The notes under the pieces: model-generated | The model's input: only the letters and a program-made list of their open reading frames with translations | Told to the model about the DNA's origin: nothing | Databases searched by the model: none | In this document: positions 26,808-42,054 of the stretch, in pieces | Position numbering within the stretch: the first letter of the stretch is position 1 | Layout: every line of letters starts with the position of its first letter | NCBI GenBank assembly: GCA_964247055.1 | Contig: OZ176054.1 | Coordinates: 7,130,001 to 7,194,000, forward strand | Length of the DNA: 64,000 bases | DNA from: Paragordius varius | Lineage: Eukaryota > Nematomorpha | Reading direction: 5' to 3' | Translations under genes and position numbers: made by a program

Positions 26808-28099
26808 TTTATTAATTAAACTAAACTACATAATAAAACATTGTAGCAAGCATACTTTGTACGTTAGAATCTGAAATTAGGTTGATATACTTTACATGTA
26901 TGAAATATTTATTTGTAATATAAATTAATTTGCATTTATATTAACATGTATAAATAAGATTATTAACACCAATATGTAATAATTATACATATTTATAAAC
27001 TTTATAGCATTATTCTTAGCGGTGGTGTTTAAACAAAACAACTTTTTTACGGGAATAAAATTATTTTGGAATATTTATGCATTAAATTAACATCTTAACC
27101 GTATCCGATATAAATATTTTCAAATTTATTTTACAGTTAAAATTGGCTCCTAATTCTATGGATTCAAAGGATTTTTTTAAAAAAAAAATATTTAAATTTA
27201 AAATTATAGGATTGATCAAAACCTCAAATACACTAAATGAATGGTATTATGCTGTTTACGACAACTTCATATCTGAGATTAGTTATTATTCGGTTAAGAT
27301 TCTGATTGATTTGGCAGATAATAGCGATAAAAACTGAATTTATTTGCAAATTAACCACACAACGCACAAATATTTTAATATGTTACGTATGTATATTTAA
27401 CTGTCCATGTATTATATATTTCAAAGAACTAACAAGAATATTACCATGATTTTTCAATTTACCAATATAAAAAACATGATATATATTGATTTTTAATTTA
27501 TTTCTACACTTCATTTTTAGTGCTAAAACTAAAACAAAATCTCTATATCAAAAAGTAAATCGCCTAAAATAAACCGAAAGTCCCCCTTTTGTATATGACA
27601 TTACGCAAAAAGAAAGGTAGTTTTTGGATTTATAAAAAGAATTATAGGATTAATATTTATCAATTGTCATTCATTTTGGTTGATTTTTGATTTAACGATT
27701 AAGTGAAAAAAATTATTAATGATTCTCGTGAAAATAATCCCGAAAAAACAATTATACTTATTGGTTTTTTTTTGTTTCAAACATTTTTCCCCTTCTTACA
27801 TCATCCACGGAGGATTAAATTAATCCCCTGTGAGCCATTCGAAAGACAAAAAAAACATTCATTATTTATATGTGTTGTATGTACACTAAGAAATGTAATG
27901 TGTGCTTAGAGAACATAGTGTTTTGTCTTAAAAACAACAAGTAGACATCTTATTATTCTAATTAGAAAAGGAGACTAGTTTTTTCATAACCAACCAAAAT
28001 TTTATGGAAAAAAATGATAATGATTGAAATTAAACCAATTCATCATTATTACTTTTTACATTGTAATCTTACATTAATCATGACACTCGTTTAAATTAG

Positions 28100-28149
<50 letters not shown>

Positions 28150-31100
28150 TGTCCCATTTTTTCAAAATTATCATATGAAAATTAAGTAAACAAGCACTTA
28201 CAGGGTACAGTCCTGAGATAAAGATTTTCCCTAATTTGCAATTGAAGCGTGTGTTCTGTTGTTCCCTTCTCAAATCGATGGTTCAAGAATGTTGTCAATT
28301 CAGTTGGGAATCCTGATGCTAAGACATAACGCATAATGATAAAAAATATTTTTTAAATTTATTAATATGGCAAAAAACCCTTATATTCTATAAAATATGA
28401 TAATTTTTTCTCCCTATTTCATATTTTAACCAAAACTCAAATATACAGTCATGTATCCATTTTATCAAAAATTTATTTATTCCCGTTAAATGGGTATAAA
28501 TATTTGGTAAAGCATGGTAAAACAAGAGCTCTATGGTAATTCTTATACTTTTTTGATGAATATGATATTGTTACCACAGAGCTCTTGTTTTTTCTATTCT
28601 TTAACAAATATTTCCACCCATTTAACGAAAGAAAATAAATTTTTGATTAAGTAAAGGATATATGACTGTATGTGAAGAGGGTAGTCCAATAACTATTGCT
28701 ATAGGTTTCAAAATTTTATCAACCATTGTATTTTATTGCAAACGTTATGTCTGAATTTTTGCTAATAAATAATAATTAAGTAAGACTGCCCTTTAAAATA
28801 AAAAAGAGTTGAAATGAAGAGAACAGTACACACATAATTTTGAGTACAAAATGTCAAAAGATGCGTGCCCATGCATAAAAATTTATTAATATAATGCGCA
28901 TAATACGAAATAAAATTGTTTTGATAAATGTGTTAATATCAAATTAGAGGCTGACTACCCAGACCTGTTTGAAATCAATTATGTCTAAAAGAAGCCATAA
29001 AAAATATTACACGTTCCTGTATTCACTAAAATAAAAAACTATATAAACCGAAATCATTCTAATAAACAACTTGGCACATGCTTTTAGTAAAATATTGCTA
29101 TCCATTTATGTTTCATTATTTAGGTGGGTTTGACCGGTTAAAAATGCATGCATGACCGTTTGGTAGCTTATAAAAACGACTTATCACAATGTAATTATAG
29201 GTAAGTAACTTTAATGGTATATATTGTATAAAATTAAGTTACATGTAAAAGTAATTTTTGGAATTATTTAACATTTCAATGTTTTTAACATATTATGAAT
29301 CCTATTGAAAACTATTGAATCCAATAAACGGTAATTATTTTGTATATAATCTACAAATTTTATATTTGTGATGATGTAAATGACTTTATTCATAAGCGGT
29401 CAGGCTGGTTATTGGTTTTAGCCGGTTAAATATATAAACCTATCTAAAATGTTAATTTAGCCGTAGGATTCAAGAATTTAAAATTTAATTTTAAATTTAA
29501 TAAAGTTAACTTGTAAACGTTTACAAATAGTCCATTATTAAATTTACATATTTCCAATTCATAAAATAAGCGACTGTAAATGCGAGAAAAAGCTGGATAT
29601 AACATTTTTTTAAAAAAAAGAATTTTCCTGATAAATACTATTAAAAATTTTGGAACATAATATGAAATTTCAATAAAATTAAACTGAAAATAAAATTTAA
29701 AGTGATATGTGAAACCGATCAAAAATGTTCGCAGACGAGTTTCGTGCTTCTTAGTACTCATCAGTATGAAAAACATTTAATTTGAGTTTTTATACAGTAA
29801 CGAGAGATTTATTATTGGTCATATTGATGTTTTATTTGGCAAAACGGGTACCTAATAACCGTCCTTTAGCATATAAGATTGTAGATAAAAAAATATTTCA
29901 ATTATATATCTAACTAATAAAAATAAAAAATCCAAGCAACTAAAATGACCAATAAAAACTCTCGTTACTATATATAAATATTCATTGGCGGGCTGCATGT
30001 AGGGCAAGCCTATTTAGTGTAAAATAATTAGGAGATAAAAACCATGATTAAATTTAGAGGTTAATGAACCATCCTAACATTGTGTAATAAACCCACATAT
30101 AAAACATTTATTTTAAACATGGTTCAAATAATTTTCAATTGTTTAAATATTACGTTATCTTAACAAAAAAAAGTTGAGCCAGAATAATTATCAAAAAATG
30201 TTAATGAGATTTGTTGTAATTAGTATTGTCATTATATCTGGTAGGATTATGGCTAAATGGCAAAAGTAAATTTTACGTGATGAAATAACGTTAATTTATG
30301 CGTATGTATTATAATTCATAATATTACAGATTATATTTGTCACATTAGAAGATTATTAAAATATGTAACTCTCAGTATAGACCTAAGTTTTTAAATATAT
30401 ATATTAGGTATACTGTGTATACACAATCTTTAAAAAGTAATATTTCAGACTCTAGTAATTTTGCATTCCAAATTAACATATTAAACACCTTTAAATAAAA
30501 AAGTTACTTATATTATGTATATTACAAAAGTAAAATTAATATATGTTGCCGGAAATAAGATATGATATCGAAGATGGAAATGTATTGTAGTTAACCTTTA
30601 AATGACACAAAAAATTTCTAAAAATTTTCAACAAGTTTTGTTTAAATGACAAAAATAAAGATAGTAAACGTATTTAAAAAAAGCACTGATATATAAAAAC
30701 ATAGGCTAATTCCTAGGAGGATTATATAATTTCTTGATAGGTTTCAGTTTATATTCCTTATTTCATAACTTAAAGTTTTTCAGCTTTAATTTGGTATTTC
30801 ACTATAACAATAAAATGGAAATATGAACAGTAAAAAATAATTTTGCCACACCTAATTAAAGCTTATTGTTAAATTATGTTTTCAATAGATAAACATTTTA
30901 GAGAAATAATTTGTTAAAGTTTATATTAACTTTATATAACTCATTATTGCCTGATAGAAAATTTATGTAAAATTTTAATTGAAAGCACAAAGTTCAAATA
31001 TTTTTGAATAAATATAAATTCAAGATTCATAAATTTATCTTTTATTACATGATTCAATTTATCTTATGGTATTTAAATATGTTACTAAATAAATTGATAA

Positions 31101-31190
31101 CAATAAAAAAATTATAAAAGTTCAAGTGTTGGAGATAGAATAAAATAGAGATAATAAATGGGCAACAAACTTTAAATAAAAATATATTTG

Positions 31191-31231
<41 letters not shown>

Positions 31232-32920
31232 TTAAATAACTTTAAAAAATGGCTTAAAATTAATAATTAAAACAACTTTAATTAAGAGATACAGTAGCGT
31301 ATGCAGTAAAAGATTGTTAGTGCAAAATAATCTTAAAAGGGGGATATTATGGATATGTTTATAAATAAGACTGAATGATAATCAAATATGAAAATTGAGG
31401 ACATTTGGTCGACACATTTGGTATTGAAAAGCTAATACATAAAATTTTTGTGAGAAATATTTATGATGTTTTTTATTAGAAATTTATTAAATGTTTATGA
31501 ATACTCAGAGGAAAATGAAGCCACAATACCAAATATTCAACAAACTTCTAGAAATGTATTACAGGATATATCCAATTTAGATAACGTTACTAGAAGATTA
31601 GATAATATTATTTAACATGTTGCATTAAAATTATTGTTCATATATACTTATTTCACCCTAGTGTTAATAAATAGATATTTATTATTATAATATATGGTTT
31701 TTATTGTTGCACATTTAAGAAAACATCATTGTAAAATATATTGTGTTTAAAATCTTTCCGTGAATCTGTGAAAAAGACAAGGTGTTGGCTAATAAAAAAT
31801 AATATAAGTAATGTATTTAACAACTAAACTTATGTAATAATCCTTCAATTTTTCACCTCACGCTTAGTTTTAAAGAGATCGAGAAAAGCAAGTAATAATA
31901 ATATAAATAAAGATCTTGTATAATTTCTAATTGTATTTGTATACAGTTTCATAATTCAAATCACAAAAATTAATATTTTTTTATAAGTTTTCTGTGAAAT
32001 AATGTTTCACTAATATTTTTACAATTTTTCATCGCAATTTTACAAAAACCAAATGCGCATTTTTACATATACCAATATTGTCCCCTGATTTTGTATACAC
32101 TATCCATAATATCCCCCTGTTTGTGTTTTTAAGATTATTGCGTACTAACAATCTTTTACTGCATACGCTACTGTATTTATAAAACGTTGTAATATTGTCA
32201 TAAAAATTTTAAAAGTACCATTATTAATGCTTATAATAAATTTAATGGCAATCTATTCATATATACTGATAATATAAAATTTGTGTTTAATTCCCAATAA
32301 GAGATGGAAAAAAGTTTGATCAAGATAGCACGTAAATATGACATATAAATATTTAAACAACCTAAATATTTACATATTTTTTAAAAAACTTTTATTTATA
32401 TTCATTGTCCTAAATATGAAGTTAAAATATTTTTTTGAAGTATATGAGATATTTTATAAATTATTTATGAATGACCAGAGGCCCCAACATTGTCTAAGAA
32501 CCCAAAAGTTGTTTACCTTTTCTGGTTCTAATGACATAATTGTGTAATAAATTCAATGGTATATCAGTAAATATACGCGTTATTAAATGATAGATTTGAA
32601 TATATACCTCGCTCAATAAATTTAATGAAGAATTTAGAATTCTGACTAAAGAGGCATTTAAGGAGATCATTAAAATCTTTTTGACAATAGCCACAAACAT
32701 TTTGCTGATTAATTTCAACAATTATGTCGCCATTATGTAATAAATTTTGATGATTTTTATAAGGAGATACATTCAGAAAATCGTCATTTCCAGCTAAAAT
32801 AAACTGGCCATTTTCAGCTCCTCCGTGAATTACAAAATTGGTTAAAATAGTATTATCAATGCATAATTCCTTTAGTAAATAGTGAATATCATGAATATTG
32901 GAGGATAGTAAATGAGGCAT
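11551..32920 (-). CDS. MAGI: MAGI-type membrane-associated guanylate kinase scaffold without WW domains
   Basis: A multi-PDZ scaffold of cell junctions. Ten exons: 32608-32920, 28202-28318, 18272-18391, 16301-17256 (end by phase), 15338-15626, 14530-15273, 13978-14211, 12838-13233, 12233-12576 and 11551-11931; 3894 nt, 1297 residues. Order of domains: PDZ0 (FVIHGGAENGQF...NGDIIVEINQQNV, residues about 15-104); the short MAGI guanylate kinase-like region (LTTFLNHRFEKGT, ENLYLRTVPCTTRPPRHGE, GVDYNFLSFDQF, then GNLYGTPRP, about 105-190); a 310-residue Ser/Thr/Asn-rich linker; PDZ1 (SERGFGFTILGHGERDKEF...VLGYSYSDILNLF); an Asn/Gln-rich linker; a PDZ matching MAGI PDZ4 (NEGFGFIILSS...PASRCPDLHRGQKIMAINGIDI) with about 30 inserted residues; and PDZ5 (GTRGFGFSIRGGKEF...VGDQILEINGVKT). 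No WW pair and no PDZ2 or PDZ3 counterpart was found. Introns 1 and 2 are 4.3 and 9.8 kb. Confidence 0.92.
13539..13784. mobile_element. MITE family A, copy in a MAGI intron
   Basis: This 246-bp copy runs from CCATTTACAATTCAAATTCA to GTGTAAATGG, with TA on both sides. It lies in the intron between the two PDZ4 exons. Its internal sequence (the TTTTTCAGTATTATTATAT core, AATATAGGTAATATTTAATC, AGGGTGAATT) is collinear with the 9126-9431 copy but shorter in the left subterminal repeats. Confidence 0.78.
21390..22260 (-). mobile_element. Decayed mariner transposon
   Basis: On the minus strand, in several frames, are pieces of a mariner transposase in the right order: LCVWWDLIDIVYYEFLKPSE (family form WWD.KG.IYYELL), KRPELVWSHGKVIL with DNPP (catalytic block, usually HDNARPH), VKQVKDLIALMK, SPDLALSDYYFASMGHTLAE (family SPDLAPSDYHLF.SM) and LPERWAKCLEAD at the end. 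At least five frame changes or stops separate these blocks, so it is inactive. The N-terminal third (about 22000-22260) is poorly preserved. Terminal inverted repeats were not confidently placed. It lies in MAGI intron 2, in the same strand sense as MAGI. Confidence 0.85.
22950..23640 (+). repeat. Dispersed repeat family B, copy 2
   Basis: It matches copy 1 block by block: TTTTGATAGAAAAGGCTATC, a TTGGTTTTGGTCCTTACGAG block, AAGAAATTTCTTTGCAG, then a 3' part with CAATTCGATGCAGAAAAAAG. An open frame through part of it (22905-23186) is a by-product of the repeat and matches no family known to me. Confidence 0.55.
24715..25100. repeat. Degenerate tandem repeat, about 115-150 bp units
   Basis: The word CATATGGTCT followed by GGGTTTTCTTAAAATTTGCTT at 24721 recurs as CATATGGTCTCATGGGTTTT with CTGAAAATTTGCTT at about 24869, and more loosely as ATATGGCCTCATGGAAATTC at about 24985. 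Spacings are about 149 and 116 bp. The array is old and imperfect, with no coding content seen. Confidence 0.45.
26776..26805. repeat. (AT)n microsatellite
   Basis: Uninterrupted AT dinucleotides for about 30 bp inside MAGI intron 2. A shorter run lies at about 26535-26555. Confidence 0.9.
28101..28147. repeat. (TA)n microsatellite beside a MAGI exon
   Basis: About 47 bp of uninterrupted TA repeats, 55 bp beyond the splice donor of the MAGI exon at 28202-28318. Confidence 0.92.
28446..28668. mobile_element. Palindromic 223-bp MITE with roughly 100-bp arms
   Basis: The left arm starts CAGTCATGTATCC and continues through AAAAATTTATTTATTCCCGT, TAAATGGGTATAAATATTTG and ACAAGAGCTCTATGGTAA. The right arm is its reverse complement with scattered changes, ending ATGACTG. 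TA flanks both ends. Almost the whole element can fold into one hairpin with a loop of about 25 nt. It lies in MAGI intron 1. A second copy of one end (TTTTTGACAAAGTAAAGG then AATGACTGTA) lies at about 37840-37886 in DDX47 intron 4. Confidence 0.85.
29130..29440 (-). repeat. Dispersed repeat family C with CCGGTTAAA ends
   Basis: The left side has TTTGACCGGTTAAAAATGCA and the right side TTTTAGCCGGTTAAATATAT, suggesting imperfect inverted termini. The right half (TTCATAAGCGGTCAGGCTGG, ATTTGTGATGATGTAAATGA) reappears in opposite orientation at 34135-34345. A fragment of the left end appears near 50910-50965. It is non-coding. Confidence 0.55.
31194..31226. repeat. (AT)n microsatellite
   Basis: About 33 bp of pure AT dinucleotides in MAGI intron 1, shortly upstream of the 882-bp TIR element. 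Confidence 0.9.
31292..32173 (+). mobile_element. 882-bp TIR element with a small internal ORF
   Basis: The terminal inverted repeats are perfect for the first 30 bp (starting CAGTAGCGTATGCAGTAAAA, then GATTGTTAGT) and continue imperfectly through AATAATCTTAAAA and GGGGGATATTATGGATA. TA lies on each side. CAGT-beginning TIRs with a TA target fit pogo/Tc1-type elements. Inside, an ATG at about 31463 opens a frame of about 50 codons (blocks SEENEATIPNIQQTSRNVL and DISNLDNVTRRLDNII, then stop). It could be the tail of a deleted transposase. I do not recognise it firmly. The preserved ends suggest recent activity. It lies in MAGI intron 1. Confidence 0.85.
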
Positions 32921-34754
32921 AAGAAAATTTAAAACTCCCAGACTATATACTAAACATAAAGGAATAATTATAAATACTAATCAGATGTTTTAAAATATAT
33001 AATAATTATAAAAATAATTTGTAAAACTATCAACGGATTGTTTTTTATATGAAATATTTTTTTAAATTGTGTTTTGTAGATTAAAAATGTTACTTTAGGC
33101 TAAATATAGATTATTTTACTAGCATTCATCATTTAGTAAAATTACTATTTGACAGGAAGATGAATCATAGCATTTACAATGCATAAAAAATTATAAAAAC
33201 ATTTTTTCTGGAAATAGCAAGAATCACTAAAATACATATTTCATTCGGAGTGGAGCTAGAATCAAGGGCTAATTTAAAATATGACTAAGTTATCCTCGAC
33301 GTTCCTTCAAAGGGGATATGAAAAAATATCCTGATTATATACATTCTGGTAGCTGATTGTATGAGGATTGTCATGGAGCTTTTGATTTTGGGACTTATGA
33401 GTGATATAAGAAATTTTTGTGCATTATTGTGGTACATATCGGTTAAAGGCAAAATTTGCTGATACATCAAATATAATATATTTGGCAAATCTAAATGCTA
33501 ATCCCAAAAAATCTCACTGAAATATATTTTTAACTACATATAAAAGAAACAATATTTTTATATATTTTAAATTTATAGGGGGCTGCGTAAGTCCGAGGGG
33601 CTCTTTTAAAATGGGCTAGTTCTTTAATAAAAAATGCTCAGATCTCGTGAAAAAAAAAATTTTGATTTATCCTCTATGGTATCAATTATAATATTTATTA
33701 AAAATGTATATTTTATTCAAATATTTGATTCTTAACAAAATTTAAGGCTTACTTTATATTTTGAAGCATGAAGGGTAAAAGTTCTAAGATATCAAAAAAC
33801 TTATACATTCACAATCGAGGACGCACAAAATTACTATCGCCTCAAAATATTAATTTAATGGTTCATTTCATTTAAATGTTTGTTCAAATTGTAAAAACAA
33901 TAATTTATATTTGGCAAAAAGGTCAAGACGAATGAATATTTTAATATATTTTAGGTGAAATATTCAGCATCATCAAATATAGAAAAACTGTTATCACAAT
34001 CGCTCATTTTATTAAACATTGATATATTATTATTAACTAATGGTCATTTGTTAACTTTATCGAACATAAAAATTAATATCTCAAATTCTACGGCTTAATT
34101 AAAATTTTAGACTTTAATAAAATATATATACTAATAGGTAATATATATAACCGGTTAAAACAATAACCAGTCTGATCGCTTATCAAAGCAGTCATTTTAA
34201 CATCACAACAAATATAATATTTGTAGATTCAAAAATAATTACCGTTTAAAATGGGTTCAATATTTTTCGATATGAATAATATTTAAAACACAAATTGATA
34301 AATCCAAAAACTACTTTTACATTAAACTTAATTACTTTACCATTATAGTAAATCATCTATGAAGCTGCGCCCACAAAAAGTAACTTGTAGAAATACATAT
34401 ATTCTGATAGGACAATGCATCAGGAGGTGCTTTTGTTTGGCCCTTAGTGATATAAGAAAAATTTTTACACTTTTGTGGCAAGTGTAAAAAATGGGAAATT
34501 TGAGCATATTTTTTAAAATCTTTTTGAACTCAATGCTTCATTCGTAATATTACTAAAATATAGCAACCACCTATAAAAAGCAGAACCATATTTTTAGATG
34601 TAGGTTCCGACCAAAATCTTCGCTCTTAAAATGGGCTAGTTCTTTAGAAATAAACAAAAAAATACAGAGATTGTGCGATAAAACTAAAACATATGATATT
34701 TTACATACAAAAATAAAAACTGTTCATCTTATTTTTAGGCATGATGGAGGTATA
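32921..34754. repeat. Intergenic repeats between MAGI and DDX47 (family B copies 3 and 4, family C copy 2)
   Basis: No gene was seen. Family B copies lie at about 33320-33720 (TGGAGCTTTTGATTTTGGG, CTCACTGAAATATATTTT, GGGCTAGTTCTTTAATAAA) and 34380-34700 (TATTCTGATAGGACAATGCA, GGGCTAGTTCTTTAGAAATA). A reversed copy of family C lies at 34135-34345 (ATAACCGGTTAAAACAATAA, TTGTAGATTCAAAAATAAT). Both flanking genes are transcribed away from this region, so their promoters must lie at its edges. Confidence 0.6.
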
Positions 34755-35717
34755 ACACTTGGATACAACACATTCATTTTTTTCCTTAAATTCAAATTGG
34801 GGTAGTTGGATACCCCAGGCCTGTTAATAAATAAATACTTTAAAAATATGGAAGGAATCAAAACCATGGCAAAATCTTGCACTTATATTACATTAATAAA
34901 CCAGATAAAATAAAAACTTTATTCAAAATTAGACATCACTATTTTAAGGTAAAGATTTAGTCAACCTGACAATTGTTTGGCTAAATTGAAAAATAATACA
35001 TATAAATCACTTTTTCTATTTTTAAAGTTATATCTGATTTAAATAAAAAAATTTGCTTTAATTATACCTTTATCACTTCGATTCAAATTGGGGTAGTTAA
35101 ATACCCCAAACCTGTTTAAAATTATCTTTAAAAATTATGAAAGGAAAACCAGGGCAAAATTATGCACTTATATATAATAAACCGAAATATATAAAAAAGT
35201 TTATTTAAAAACTTGATATAACATATTTTAAGCTAAAACCGAAAGGTGAAAATTTCGTCAACGTGACATGTTTGAAATGGTATAATTTAAAAATAATACA
35301 AAATAAACCGCTTTTTCTATTTCTATCAATGTTAGATGTAATTATATAAATTAGTTTTAATTTTACCCTTAAAATTAAATGAAGACTATATTTTAAAAAA
35401 ATTATGTAAAATAAAAATGGCACGAAATTTTATCAAGATATTTTGGCTTTATAATATAATTTTGGATAAAAGCATAAATTTAAATTGGGGCAGTTTACTT
35501 GAGTAGTTTATCAAAAATCCTGACTCAAATTTTATTTAAATATCTTAATTATATAATTTTTGTTTAGAATAGGAGCAAAGTTGGGACCTTTTCCTTTAGT
35601 AGTTTTTTTAAATTTAACTTTAATTTAGTCCGAAGTGATAAAAACGCTTAGGCCGGGGGTATTCAACTACTCTATTTCGAATCAAAAGATTTAAATAAAT
35701 GTGTTGTATCCAAGTGT
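34755..35717. mobile_element. 963-bp TIR element with an internal tandem duplication
   Basis: The ends are ACACTTGGATACAACACATT and its complement (AATGTGTTGTATCCAAGTGT with small changes), with TA outside each. The inverted similarity extends about 70 bp, through AATTGGGGTAGTTGGATACC and its complement GGGGGTATTCAACTACTC. Inside, a unit of about 292 bp starting AAATTGGGGTAGTT occurs twice in tandem (about 34796 and 35089), with a weaker third start near 35475. No transposase frame was found. Confidence 0.78.
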
Positions 35718-35929
35718 TAACATTGATATAAACAAAAATGGTATATTTTGCATTTATGTGTTAATGCACACTTGTCATAATGTCCAAATTTTTAGCTTGG
35801 GGCTTTACCACTGAATAGATAATAAGTATTTTTGAATAAATTTTTTATTATTATGTCGGTTGATTAATGTTATACAAGTCCAAACTTTTGCCATACTTCA
35901 ATTTATTCAATATTTTTTATATTTAATTT

Positions 35930-36001
35930 TAAACAAGCTAGGGGTATGTAACTACTCAATTTGAAGCGAAGGACTGAATTGAATGTGTTGCATCCAGTAA
36001 T
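35930..36001. mobile_element. Right end of a relative of the 963-bp element, next to DDX47
   Basis: The stretch GCTAGGGGTATGTAACTACT through GAATGTGTTGCATCCAGTAA is a diverged copy of the right terminus of the element at 34755-35717. It ends about 65 bp before the DDX47 start codon, so part of the DDX47 promoter or 5' UTR may derive from a transposon end. Confidence 0.6.
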
Positions 36002-36064
36002 TTTGTGTTATCAAAAGTGACATCCATATTTACTGAATGTTGTTCGTTCACATGCTATAGTAGG

Positions 36065-42039
<5,975 letters not shown>

Positions 42040-42054
42040 ATTTTTAATATTTAA

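Larger units (their letters stand above)
18392..28201. other. 9.8-kb MAGI intron 2: repeats and a mariner remnant
   Basis: Apart from a mariner remnant (about 21390-22260), a family B repeat copy (about 22950-23640), a degenerate tandem region (24715-25100) and TA microsatellites, nothing recognisable was seen. A patch of higher G+C at 23925-24260 has no assignment. No conserved exon was found, and the flanking exon phases join directly (1 nt plus 2 nt giving a Cys codon in VPCTTR). Confidence 0.6.
28319..32607. other. 4.3-kb MAGI intron 1: transposon-derived sequence
   Basis: It holds the palindromic MITE (28446-28668), a dispersed repeat at about 29130-29440 related to one near 34135-34345, an (AT)n run at 31194-31226 and the 882-bp TIR element (31292-32173). 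No exon was recognised, and the flanking exons join in phase. Confidence 0.6.

Noticed and set aside
27143-27337. Plus-strand open frame of 64 codons preceded by an acceptor-like TTTTACAG
   Set aside because: Lysine/isoleucine/phenylalanine-rich and A+T-driven, with no recognised domain and no partner exons. It lies inside a MAGI intron on the other strand.
36005-36064. An upstream in-frame ATG extending DDX47 by 20 residues
   Set aside because: The added residues (MLSKVTSIFTECCSF...) look unlike DDX47 N-termini. The ATG at 36065 is directly followed by the conserved acidic and Q-motif region.
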